64,000 bases of DNA from JBBQZP01 sp038207585 (lineage in GTDB: Bacteria; Pseudomonadota; Alphaproteobacteria; Rhodobacterales; Rhodobacteraceae). Below the pieces are notes generated by a model. It was not told where the DNA came from. It saw only the letters and a list, made by a program, of their open reading frames with translations, and did no database searches. Of this stretch, positions 7,922 through 15,194 are shown piece by piece (position 1 is the stretch's first letter; every line of letters begins with the position of its first letter). Both the position numbers and the translations under genes were made by a program. The DNA lies in the NCBI GenBank assembly GCA_038207585.1, contig JBBQZP010000014.1, positions 29,255 to 93,254 on the forward strand, read 5' to 3'.

Positions 7922-9334
7922 ATGTTGAACCCTGCCGATGCCGCCTTCGTGGCGACCCTGTCCGCACTGGTGCCCGACGGCACGCTGGACACACCCGACG
8001 CGCGCTATCTGGAAGAACCGCGTGGCCGCTGGCTGGGCCAAGGCGGTGTGCTGGCCCGGCCCCGGTCGGTTGACGCGGTGGCCAGCGTTGTGCGCGCCTG
8101 TGCGGCGGCGCGGGTTGGCATCGTGCCCTGGGGCGGCGGCACGGGATTGGTCGGCGGGCAGTTGATGGAACAGGGACCCGCGCCCGTGATCCTGTCGCTG
8201 GAGCGTATGACGGCCATGCGCGGCATCTGGCCGGATGAAAACGTGGCGGTGGTCGAGGCCGGCGCGGTTCTGGCCGATGTGCACCGGGCGGCCGAGGCTG
8301 TGGGGCGCATCTTTCCGCTGACGCTGGCATCGCAAGGCTCGGCCCGGATCGGCGGGCTGATGGCCACCAATGCGGGCGGCGTGAACGTGCTGCGCTATGG
8401 CAATGCGCGGGCCCTGTGTCTGGGGCTTGAGGCGGTGCTGGCCGATGGCGCGATCTGGCACGGGCTGAAACGCCTGCGCAAGGACAACGCGGGCTATGAC
8501 CTGCGCGACCTTCTGATCGGGTCGGAAGGCACGCTGGGGGTGATCACGGCAGCAAGCCTTGTGCTGCACCCCAAACCTGCGTCCGAGGGGGCGGCCTTTC
8601 TGGTGGTGCCAGACCCCGCGGCGGCGCTGCGGTTGCTGGCACTGGCACAGGGGCGGCTTGGCGGGCTGATCTCGGGGTTCGAACTGATCGGGCGGATGGG
8701 GCTGGATTTTCTGGCCGAAACCATGCCCGAGGTGCGACAGCCGTTTGCGGCAGCCCCCGACTGGATGGTGCTGATTGACCTTGGCATGCCACAGGGGATG
8801 AACCCCGCGCAGACACTGGAAGAGATTTTTGCCGCAGGAGCCGCCGAAGGTCTGGTGCTGGACGGTGTGATCGCGCAGTCGGCGGCGCAACGCGCTGCGT
8901 TCTGGGCGCTGCGCGAAAGCATCCCGCAGGCAAATCGCAGAATAGGCGCGGTATCCAGCCACGACATCTCGCTTCCGCTGTCGGAAATTGCCGTTTTCCT
9001 ACAGGATTGTGGCCCACGTCTGGCCCGGCTTGGGGATTGGCGGATCAATGCCTTCGGCCATCTTGGTGACGGAAATCTGCACTACAATGTCTTTCCGATG
9101 CCCGGCCGTAGCCGCGCTGACCACGAAAATCAGCGCGAAGCGATCAAGACCTGCGTGCATGATCTGGTGGCCTCGCTGGGCGGGTCGGTCAGCGCCGAAC
9201 ATGGCGTCGGTCGCTTGAAAGTCGGCGATCTGGAACGCTACGGCGATCCGGCGAAACTCGCCGCGATGCGGGCGATCAAGGCCGCTCTGGACCCGGCAGG
9301 AATACTGAACCCCGGCGCGGTCCTTCGGGCATAG
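7922..9334 (+). CDS. FAD-linked oxidase, GlcD/D-2-hydroxyacid dehydrogenase type
   Basis: The 470-residue enzyme has an N-terminal PCMH-type FAD-binding domain (VPWGGGTGLVGGQ at about residues 68-80, then GGLMATNAGGVNVLRYG) and a C-terminal vanillyl-alcohol-oxidase-type domain with HLGDGNLHYNVF near residue 380. The end SAEHGVGRLK...GILNPGAVL is standard. Such enzymes oxidise D-lactate, glycolate or related 2-hydroxyacids. The exact substrate is not determined, and no glcE or glcF partner is adjacent. The ATG at 7922 is preceded by AAAGGAG. A GGGGGC/GCCCCC hairpin follows at 9348-9364, without a T-run. Confidence 0.92.
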   Translation: MLNPADAAFVATLSALVPDGTLDTPDARYLEEPRGRWLGQGGVLARPRSVDAVASVVRACAAARVGIVPWGGGTGLVGGQLMEQGPAPVILSLERMTAMRGIWPDENVAVVEAGAVLADVHRAAEAVGRIFPLTLASQGSARIGGLMATNAGGVNVLRYGNARALCLGLEAVLADGAIWHGLKRLRKDNAGYDLRDLLIGSEGTLGVITAASLVLHPKPASEGAAFLVVPDPAAALRLLALAQGRLGGLISGFELIGRMGLDFLAETMPEVRQPFAAAPDWMVLIDLGMPQGMNPAQTLEEIFAAGAAEGLVLDGVIAQSAAQRAAFWALRESIPQANRRIGAVSSHDISLPLSEIAVFLQDCGPRLARLGDWRINAFGHLGDGNLHYNVFPMPGRSRADHENQREAIKTCVHDLVASLGGSVSAEHGVGRLKVGDLERYGDPAKLAAMRAIKAALDPAGILNPGAVLRA

Positions 9335-9405
9335 TGGAGCCACCTCGGGGGGCATCGAGCCCCCACTCGGCGGCGTCGTCGTCACTCCACCCGCACGTCC
9401 TGATG

Positions 9406-9491
9406 GACTTCATTTTTGCATAAATACTCATCTTGAACCGTGTTGCACAGGGATGGTCTTGAAAATTGAGTATTTAGGCAAAAATGAAGTC
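9406..9491. repeat. Large inverted repeat between convergent genes
   Basis: Two 25-base arms (9406-9430 and 9467-9491) are complementary at 24 of 25 positions; the single mismatch is at 9477. They begin GACTTCATTTTTGCA and end with its complement. The 36-base spacer has no obvious coding content. It lies between the convergent FAD oxidase and BenE genes and could act as a bidirectional terminator. A half copy of the same motif occurs at 54303-54326, so it is probably a dispersed repeat. Confidence 0.8.
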
Positions 9492-9502
9492 TGCTGCGGA
9501 GG

Positions 9503-10660
9503 CTAAGGGGTGCGCATCCGGCGCGGCATTGCTTCGAGCAACACCACGCCAAGCCCTGCCACAAGGCCCCAGAACGCGGCGCCTATGCCAAAGGCCGAAA
9601 CGCCCGATGCCGTGGTGGTCAGCGTGACTGCGGCCGCGAAGCGGTGCGGGACAGTCGCGAAAGCGACGCTGAGTGCCCCCGTCAGGGGCCCGAGCAAAGC
9701 GAGGCCCACGATAGCCGCCACAAGCCCTGCTGGCAGCACCGCGATTGTGGCGATCAGAAGCGGGCCGAACATGCCAAGCGCCACCCAGACCGCGGCATAG
9801 ACCAGCCCGACGCGCCAGCGCTTTTTACGGTCCGGCTCCACATCGTCGGCAAGGCAGATGGCGGCGGTGATTGCAGCCATGCTGACGGGGTGCGCGCCAA
9901 AGAGCCCGCTGAGTGCGGAAAGACCGCCGGTTACCACCAATGCCGGGCGGACGGGTGCGTCATATCCGGCAGCCCGCAACGCGGCGAAGCCGGGCAGATT
10001 CTGCGAAGCCATCGTCACAAGGTATAGCGGCAGGCCAAGGCCGATCAGCACACTGGCGCGGAACTCGGGCAGGATGGGTGTCAGCACGGGCCAGGGCAGG
10101 CTGAGCGTGGGCAGGGTTGCGGTTCCGGTCAGAAACGCCAGTGCCAGCGCCGTGACAAGTGCGGCCAGAACGGCGATGGTCGGCGCTTTCAGGCGGATCA
10201 GAAGAAAGACCGCGATCATCGGCAACACCAGTGCCGGGAAACCCTGCGCCGCGCCGGCGAGTTTCAGGCAAAATGGCAACAGCACGCCCGCCAGCATGGC
10301 GGCGGCGATGCTGTCGGGGATCAGTGCTATGGCCCGGCCAAGCGGGCGCAGCGCGCCGCTGGCCAGCACCAGAACGCCAGACAGAAGAAACGCCCCCACC
10401 GCCTCGGGCATCGTGATGCCTTGCGTGGCAGCGATCAGGGCTGCTCCGGGGGTGGACCAGGCCAGAACCACCGGGATGCGCGTATAAACGCTAAGAAACG
10501 CCGATCCGGCTGCCTTGGCAAGGCAGACGGCCAGCACCCAGGATGCGGTTTGCGCAGGGGTTGCCCCCACTGCCGCCGCCGCCGACAGGACCAGCGCTAT
10601 GGTGCTGCCATAGCCGATCAGTGCTGCCACCAAAGCGGCCGAGATCATGGTTGCACGCAT
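9503..10660 (-). CDS. benE: BenE-family benzoate/aromatic transporter
   Basis: The 385-residue protein is hydrophobic throughout, with about 11-12 membrane spans. It has the BenE landmarks TRIPVVLAWSTPGAALIA near residue 60 and GLFGAHPVSMAAITAAICL near residue 260. The family imports benzoate or related aromatics with protons. No benzoate catabolic gene is nearby, so substrate is uncertain. It is transcribed toward the large inverted repeat. Its start (10660) lies just downstream of the small-RNA array, which runs on the same strand and ends in a terminator-like hairpin. Confidence 0.88.
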   Translation of the reverse strand: MRATMISAALVAALIGYGSTIALVLSAAAAVGATPAQTASWVLAVCLAKAAGSAFLSVYTRIPVVLAWSTPGAALIAATQGITMPEAVGAFLLSGVLVLASGALRPLGRAIALIPDSIAAAMLAGVLLPFCLKLAGAAQGFPALVLPMIAVFLLIRLKAPTIAVLAALVTALALAFLTGTATLPTLSLPWPVLTPILPEFRASVLIGLGLPLYLVTMASQNLPGFAALRAAGYDAPVRPALVVTGGLSALSGLFGAHPVSMAAITAAICLADDVEPDRKKRWRVGLVYAAVWVALGMFGPLLIATIAVLPAGLVAAIVGLALLGPLTGALSVAFATVPHRFAAAVTLTTTASGVSAFGIGAAFWGLVAGLGVVLLEAMPRRMRTP

Positions 10661-10720
10661 CCTGCCTCCGGTCTGTCGGCGGAGTTAAGGGATGCATGCT
10701 GCGCTCTGCAAGGCCTCAAA

Positions 10721-10758
10721 TGAAAAACGGCGACACCCGGGAGGAGGGGGTGCCGCCG
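10721..10758 (-). terminator. Terminator formed by the last CCTCCTCCC hairpin
   Basis: On the minus strand an 11-bp GC-rich stem is followed directly by five T (plus-strand A at 10723-10727). The loop carries the CCTCCTCCC motif, so one structure seems to serve both as sRNA hairpin and as terminator, placed about 60 bp before benE. Confidence 0.65.
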
Positions 10759-10794
10759 TTCGTTCAGCCCTGTCCGGGGAGGAGGTCGGACGCA
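10723..10794 (-). ncRNA. CcsR-type small RNA unit 4 (last of four)
   Basis: This is the unit farthest from the DUF1127 gene. It holds two hairpins with CCTCCTCCC in their loops, motifs at 10777-10785 and 10739-10747. The first has a 5-bp stem (GTCCG/CGGAC). The second has an 11-bp stem (10728-10738 with 10748-10758) containing one pair that is a G-U only on the minus strand, followed by TTTTT, so it also looks like the transcript terminator. Confidence 0.8.
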
Positions 10795-10825
10795 GCGTCT
10801 TGTCTGGCGCGGTGCGCCGGTATTT

Positions 10826-10897
10826 GCGCGGCGGCTTCGGGGAGGAGGTCGAAGCCGCCGCTTGATCGGTCTGACCGGGGGAGGAGATCCGGGCAGG
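10826..10897 (-). ncRNA. CcsR-type small RNA unit 3
   Basis: Two hairpins. The first is the only degenerate copy, with loop motif TCTCCTCCC at 10879-10887 (a stem of CCGG/CCGG plus CTG/CAG with one mismatch). The second has a perfect 11-bp stem (10828-10838 with 10851-10861) and loop motif at 10840-10848. Motif spacing inside the unit is 39 bp, matching the other units. Confidence 0.78.
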
Positions 10898-10945
10898 CGT
10901 CACATCGGTGCGGGGCGGTCTATCGGGACACGCTGCCGCGAAACT

Positions 10946-11017
10946 GGTGCGGCGACATCGGGGAGGAGGTCGATGCCGCCGCGGGTGCAACTGGCCCTGG
11001 GAGGAGGTAGGGCCGCG
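10946..11017 (-). ncRNA. CcsR-type small RNA unit 2
   Basis: Two hairpins. A 6-bp stem (AGGGCC/GGCCCT in plus-strand sense) encloses the motif at 10999-11007, and a 10-bp stem (10951-10960 with 10971-10980) encloses the motif at 10961-10969. The long stem has one pair that is A-C on the plus strand but G-U on the minus strand, which supports minus-strand transcription. Confidence 0.8.
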
Positions 11018-11043
11018 CTACGCATATGGGGTGCAGGACCCCG

Positions 11044-11122
11044 TTTGGAAAGTGCGGCGGCGCCAGGGAGGAGGAAAAGCGCCGCCGCTTTTGTCATGGA
11101 CCCCGGGAGGAGGTGAGGTCCG
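11044..11122 (-). ncRNA. CcsR-type small RNA unit 1 (next to the DUF1127 gene)
   Basis: Two hairpins. A short stem GGACC/GGTCC surrounds the motif at 11105-11113. A perfect 10-bp stem (11054-11063 with 11079-11088) surrounds the motif at 11066-11074. It begins about 11 bp after the DUF1127 stop. In Rhodobacter sphaeroides, CcsR1-4 RNAs with the same loop motif are co-transcribed with a DUF1127 gene and induced by stress; the arrangement here is the same. Confidence 0.82.
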
Positions 11123-11132
11123 ACAAGAAACC

Positions 11133-11348
11133 TTACTTACCGTATGCCGCCTCGCGGGCGATTTCGGCAATCATCGAACGGTGGATGCCGAGGTCGTTCA
11201 ACTCACGATCCGAAAGAACGCGCAATTCGCGCACGGTTTGATTATAAACCCGGCGATGTTGCAACGCGGTCTGCAGCGTTTTCACGAAACCGCCGAAGCG
11301 ATCTGCGGAACCTGCGGTCGCGATACGGGTGGAATTGATGTAAGCCAT
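11133..11348 (-). CDS. DUF1127 small protein (CcaF1-like)
   Basis: The 71-residue basic protein starts at ATG 11348, preceded by AAAGAGG. Its C-terminal half carries the DUF1127 signature LSDRELNDLGIHRSMI, followed by EIAREAAYGK. DUF1127 proteins are small RNA-related regulators. The Rhodobacter sphaeroides member CcaF1 binds RNA and lies directly upstream of the CcsR small RNAs. The same order is present here, so this is probably its orthologue and the first gene of the stress-induced transcript. Confidence 0.9.
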   Translation of the reverse strand: MAYINSTRIATAGSADRFGGFVKTLQTALQHRRVYNQTVRELRVLSDRELNDLGIHRSMIAEIAREAAYGK

Positions 11349-11418
11349 GATATGCCTCTTTCGTTTCTTGCGCCTGTCGTCCGGGCCGGATTGCCCTTTC
11401 TGTTGCGCTGTTAGGGGT

Positions 11419-11447
11419 AACATGGGCCAATTGCTGCGGGTGCACAA
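11419..11447 (-). promoter_or_regulatory. Candidate heat-shock-sigma (RpoH) promoter for the DUF1127/sRNA transcript
   Basis: Read on the minus strand, ATTGTG (-35 region, plus 11442-11448) is followed after 16 bases by CCATGTT (-10 region, plus 11419-11425), itself preceded by C. This resembles the RpoH pattern of CTTG and CCATNT. It lies about 70 bp upstream of the DUF1127 start. In Rhodobacter the equivalent transcript is RpoHI/RpoHII dependent. The remaining part of 11349-11613 shows no gene. Confidence 0.45.
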
Positions 11448-11613
11448 TAACTTCTGCCGCAATGCTGCCATGCAGCATCCGCATGGCTAAAGATGATGAA
11501 TCTTCCATGTTTTACAAAAGCTTCGCTTGTTTTCTAGGCAGAGTTGAAACTGCCCCTTGCCGTTTGTCGCAAAGCGCGTGACGGTGCCCGGCAATTGAGC
11601 AAAGGAAAAACGC

Positions 11614-12687
11614 ATGTCAGTAGATCGTGACAGCATTCTGGGAGTTTTGGCGCGGATCACGTTGCAGGACGGCGGCGATCTGGTGTCGCGCGACCTGATT
11701 CGTGCGCTGACCGTTGACGCGGGGCAGGTGCGGTTCGTGATTGAGGCCACCAGCCCCGATCAGGCGCGCGCGCTGGCCCCGGTGCAGGCCGCGGCAGAGG
11801 CTGCAATCCGCGCCCTGCCGGGGATATCATCGGTGCAGGTGGTGATGACGGCGCATGGTCCGGCGGCAAAAGCGCCGCCTCCCAACCTGAAGATCGGCCA
11901 GCACCCCACCCCGCAGCAGGGCGGGCCGCAGCGGGTGTCCGGCGTGGACCGGATCATTGCGGTAGGGTCGGGCAAGGGTGGGGTTGGCAAATCCACCGTT
12001 GCATCGAACCTCGCGGTGGCTCTGGCGCGGCAGGGCAGGCGGGTCGGGCTTCTGGATGCCGATATATACGGCCCCAGCCAGCCGCGCATGATGGGTGTCT
12101 CCAAACGCCCGGCAAGCCCGGATGGCAAGACGATCATCCCCCTGCAGGCGCATGGCGTCACCATGATGTCGATCGGGCTGATGCTGAAAGAAGATGAGGC
12201 GGTGATCTGGCGCGGCCCGATGATCATGGGTGCGTTGCAGCAACTGATCGGGCAGGTCGAATGGGGCAAACTGGACATTCTGATCGTCGATCTGCCGCCC
12301 GGCACGGGTGATATCCAGTTGACGCTGTGTCAGCGCACGCATCTGACCGGGGCGATTGTGGTGTCGACCCCGCAGGATGTGGCGCTTCTGGATGCCCGAA
12401 AGGCGCTGGATATGTTCCAGAAGCTGAAAACGCCGGTGCTGGGGCTGATCGAAAACATGTCTACTTATATATGCCCCAACTGCGGGCATGAGGCGCATAT
12501 CTTTGGCCACGGCGGAGTTGCCGCCGAGGCGCGGCGTCTGGACTTGCCGTTTCTGGGGGAATTGCCGCTGGATCTGTCGGTGCGTCTGGCGGGCGACAGT
12601 GGCACGCCCGTGGCAGCGGGCGAGGGGCCGATTGCCGACGCTTATGCAGCACTTGCCGCGCGGTTGGTGGCCGGGGGAATGGCCTGA
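11614..12687 (+). CDS. mrp: Mrp/ApbC-family Fe-S carrier ATPase
   Basis: The 357-residue protein has an N-terminal DUF59-like domain (about residues 1-95), a short linker, and a P-loop NTPase domain. The deviant Walker A is GSGKGGVGKST at about residue 118. A switch region LIVDLPPGTGD follows, and the Cys pair CPNCG near residue 289 binds a bridging Fe-S cluster. Mrp proteins load or transfer Fe-S clusters to apoproteins. The ATG is preceded by AAAGGAAA. It is a single-gene unit closed by an intrinsic terminator. Confidence 0.94.
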   Translation: MSVDRDSILGVLARITLQDGGDLVSRDLIRALTVDAGQVRFVIEATSPDQARALAPVQAAAEAAIRALPGISSVQVVMTAHGPAAKAPPPNLKIGQHPTPQQGGPQRVSGVDRIIAVGSGKGGVGKSTVASNLAVALARQGRRVGLLDADIYGPSQPRMMGVSKRPASPDGKTIIPLQAHGVTMMSIGLMLKEDEAVIWRGPMIMGALQQLIGQVEWGKLDILIVDLPPGTGDIQLTLCQRTHLTGAIVVSTPQDVALLDARKALDMFQKLKTPVLGLIENMSTYICPNCGHEAHIFGHGGVAAEARRLDLPFLGELPLDLSVRLAGDSGTPVAAGEGPIADAYAALAARLVAGGMA

Positions 12688-12770
12688 GGACCATTCAGGC
12701 ATGGGAATTCGTGGGTAAAGCCGCGTGAATTTCCGAAAATTGCGCAACACACCTGCGATTCGCCGTGAAA

Positions 12771-12796
12771 GCCCGTGTCAAGACGCGGGTTTTTTT
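12771..12796 (+). terminator. Intrinsic terminator after mrp
   Basis: Arms CCCGTGTC and GACGCGGG with a two-to-four base loop are followed by seven T. It lies 84 bp after the mrp stop and separates mrp from the dcw cluster. Confidence 0.9.
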
Positions 12797-13221
12797 CGTT
12801 TCTGATCCTGAAACAGCGTTGCAATCCGGGCACAGTTTGAACCTGATGGGAGATCATGGGAATTTACAGTTCCGGGCAATTGTCCACTACATTTAGTGAT
12901 TAATAGTTTTCTTTCCGCCAGAAATTGTTTTTACCCTTGCGAAAATAGCTACCAGATGATGTTTTACCTGGGGTGCTGGATCAAGATATTCGGTCTGATC
13001 AACCCGGATAGCCATCAAATTCCATTGCGTCCCATATAATCCCATGGCAATGATTGCTCACGAACGATGAAGCGGTCAACGACAACAAGGGCACCAAGAC
13101 CCAAAGGCGAAGCAGTTCATACAGGCAGCCGCCTTCATCGAACGACAGGTTCCGACGCGCAAGCGAGCAGACATCTCCCCCAGGTGGTTTGCGTGGTTGG
13201 ACGCCCAGCGATGGGACAGGA
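12797..13221 (+). promoter_or_regulatory. Upstream region of mraZ with candidate MraZ boxes
   Basis: No gene is visible here. An AT-rich patch at about 12862-12975 is the most promoter-like part. Just before it are two TGGGA repeats ten bases apart (12847-12851 and 12857-12861), the repeat and spacing of MraZ operators known in Escherichia coli, though E. coli has three. A short dyad CACTA-CATT-TAGTG lies at 12885-12898. I could not assign a -35/-10 pair with confidence. Confidence 0.35.
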
Positions 13222-13298
13222 CGGCGGATTGAGCAGTGGCAGCCGCTCAATCCGCCGATTTCCGTTTCGGGGGCCCAAATCGGGGCCCGAAACGGAAA
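13222..13298 (+). promoter_or_regulatory. Twin hairpins in the mraZ leader
   Basis: Two perfect 13-bp stems stand one base apart. The first pairs CGGCGGATTGAGC (13222-13234) with 13245-13257 around a 10-base loop. The second pairs TTTCCGTTTCGGG (13259-13271) with 13286-13298 and has further C/G pairs inside. The second stem ends six bases before the AAGGA ribosome-binding site of mraZ. No T-run follows, so they are not ordinary terminators; leader control or RNA stabilisation is possible. Confidence 0.7.
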
Positions 13299-13317
13299 AA
13301 GGCAAAGGAAACGGGAC

Positions 13318-13824
13318 GTGTCGGAGGCATTCAGAGGCGAATTCTACCAGAAGGTAGACATGAAGGCGCGGGTCTCGATCCCGGCAGCCTTTCGCCGCAT
13401 TCTGGAGGCTGACGATCCCGCCACTGCCGAATTTCCCCGCGCCCGTGTCTATATGGTTTACGGTGGTGCCAAGCGAAATTTCGTCGAATGTTATTCCCGT
13501 CTGGGCGCCGAGGCTTTGGCGCGCGACATTGAATCGATGGAATTGGGCTCCAACGCCCGTGACCGCGCCGAGCGCGAGATGATCACCCGGTCGGTGATGA
13601 TCGAGATTGAACCCGATGGCCGCATTGTTCTGCCCCAGAAGGTGCGCGAGAAGATGGGCTTTGCGGCCGATGATCTGACAGCGGGTTCCGAGGCCGCGTT
13701 TGCGGGGTCGACCAACCGCTTCAAGCTCTACCGTCGTGAGGTCTATGAGGCCGAACTTGACGGCGAAGATGAGGACGATACCGATCCGCTGACGCTGGTT
13801 GGCCGCCACAGAACGGTGGGCTGA
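13318..13824 (+). CDS. mraZ: Transcriptional regulator MraZ
   Basis: The GTG at 13318 is chosen because AAGGA lies eight bases upstream and the protein then starts like other MraZ proteins (VSEAFRGEFYQKVDMKARVSIP). The product has 168 residues with two SpoVT/AbrB-type beta domains. The first contains KARVSIPAAFRRIL and the second DGRIVLPQKVREKMGF. MraZ binds upstream of its own operon and represses the dcw cluster in E. coli. It is the first gene of that cluster here; its TGA is followed immediately by the rsmH ATG. Confidence 0.93.
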   Translation: MSEAFRGEFYQKVDMKARVSIPAAFRRILEADDPATAEFPRARVYMVYGGAKRNFVECYSRLGAEALARDIESMELGSNARDRAEREMITRSVMIEIEPDGRIVLPQKVREKMGFAADDLTAGSEAAFAGSTNRFKLYRREVYEAELDGEDEDDTDPLTLVGRHRTVG

Positions 13825-14844
13825 ATGGCGCCGTTCGGTGACCCTTCGCCCGGTCGCGCCCCGCATGTTCCCGTTTTGCTGCGCCCCTTGCTGGACGCCA
13901 CCGCGCCGATTTCGGGTGTATGGCTGGACGGCACGCTTGGCGCGGGCGGCTATGCGCGCGGATTGCTGGAGGCCGGCGCTGACCGTGTGATCGGTATTGA
14001 CCGCGACCCGGCAGCTCTGGCGATGGCCGAGGTGTGGGCCGCACCTTACGGTTCTCGATTTCGCGCCGTGGCGGGCACGTTTTCCGATCTGGACACACTG
14101 GCGGGCGAGCCTTTGGACGGCGTGGTTCTGGATCTTGGCGTATCCTCCATGCAGCTTGATCAGGCCGAACGCGGTTTTTCCTTCATGCGCGATGGCCCTT
14201 TGGACATGCGGATGAGCCAGGACGGCCCAAGTGCTGCCGATCTGGTCAATACGGCGGATGAGGCTGAACTAGCCGATATCCTTTATCTTTACGGCGAAGA
14301 GCGCGCCTCACGCCGCATCGCGCGGGCCATTGTGGCGGCGCGTGTGGCAGAGCCGATCACCTCCACCCTGCGACTGGCCGGGATTGTGGCGGGCTGTCTG
14401 CCACGCCCCAAACCGGGCCAAAGCCACCCCGCCACGCGCAGCTTTCAGGCGATCCGCATTGCCGTGAACACCGAATTTTCCGAGCTGGCCGAAGGGCTTA
14501 TGGCGGCCGAGCGGGCTTTGAAACCCGGCGGCAAGCTGGCTGTCGTCAGCTTTCACTCGCTGGAGGACCGGATCGTGAAGCGCTTTTTGCAACTGCGGTC
14601 GGGCAACGAGGCGCAGACCAATCGCTACGCCCCCGCCCGTGCCGAGGATGCGCCCCGCTTTGATCTGACCCCGCGCCGCGCGATTGCGCCCGATGACGCC
14701 GAACTTGCCGACAACCCCCGCGCGCGGTCGGCCAAACTGCGCGTGGCCCGCCGCACCGATGCGCCTGCTGGCAGCGTCGATCCCGCCGCCCTTGGCGTGC
14801 CTCAGTTTCAAAAGACCCAGTTTCACACGAAAGGACGTCGCTGA
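13825..14844 (+). CDS. rsmH: 16S rRNA (cytosine(1402)-N4)-methyltransferase
   Basis: The 339-residue SAM-dependent enzyme methylates C1402 of 16S rRNA. Motif I is DGTLGAGGYARGLL near residue 35. Next come VVLDLGVSSMQLDQAERGFSF and LDMRM. The C-terminal part has RSFQAIRIAVN and VVSFHSLEDRIVK. Length is typical. It starts directly after mraZ and overlaps ftsL by one base (TGATG). Confidence 0.96.
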   Translation: MAPFGDPSPGRAPHVPVLLRPLLDATAPISGVWLDGTLGAGGYARGLLEAGADRVIGIDRDPAALAMAEVWAAPYGSRFRAVAGTFSDLDTLAGEPLDGVVLDLGVSSMQLDQAERGFSFMRDGPLDMRMSQDGPSAADLVNTADEAELADILYLYGEERASRRIARAIVAARVAEPITSTLRLAGIVAGCLPRPKPGQSHPATRSFQAIRIAVNTEFSELAEGLMAAERALKPGGKLAVVSFHSLEDRIVKRFLQLRSGNEAQTNRYAPARAEDAPRFDLTPRRAIAPDDAELADNPRARSAKLRVARRTDAPAGSVDPAALGVPQFQKTQFHTKGRR

Positions 14845-15194
14845 TGCGCCCGGTCATTTTCATCGTCGCCGCTGTTGCCGTCATGGGCCTTGCCTTCTGG
14901 GCCTACCGCGAAAACTACGCCACACAAGTGGCGCTTAAAGATGTCAGCCGCCTGCAAGCCGAAATCGCCGACCTGCGCGAGGCTCTGGCGGTGCAGCGCG
15001 CCGAATGGGCATACCTGAACCGCCCCGCTCGGCTGCGCGAACTGACGGATGCGAATTTTGACCGGTTGGGCCTGTTGCCATTGGAACCGGGGCAATTCGG
15101 CCAGATCGGGCAGGTTGCCTATCCGACTGCCGATCTGCCCAAGATCACCAGCCCCGTCGATGTGATCGGCACCCGTGAAGAGGCTTTCCCATGA
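14844..15194 (+). CDS. ftsL: Cell division protein FtsL
   Basis: The product has 116 residues: a short N-terminus, one membrane span at about residues 3-20, and a coiled-coil region (VALKDVSRLQAEIADLREAL) rich in heptad hydrophobics, ending with RPARLRELTD. This is the bitopic FtsL layout. FtsL joins FtsQ and FtsB in the divisome and helps activate FtsWI. Position between rsmH and ftsI is diagnostic. It overlaps both neighbours by one and four bases. Confidence 0.9.
   Translation: MRPVIFIVAAVAVMGLAFWAYRENYATQVALKDVSRLQAEIADLREALAVQRAEWAYLNRPARLRELTDANFDRLGLLPLEPGQFGQIGQVAYPTADLPKITSPVDVIGTREEAFP

Noticed and set aside
10723..11122. The regularly spaced motif array considered as a CRISPR array
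   Set aside because: The repeated core is only nine bases, lies in hairpin loops, spacing alternates, and stems differ between copies. No cas genes are near. The CcsR explanation fits better.
13054..13317. An in-frame 88-codon extension upstream of mraZ
   Set aside because: The extension is low-complexity and Ser/Arg-rich, contains both leader hairpins, and has no family similarity. A GTG with a good ribosome-binding site at 13318 gives a normal MraZ.
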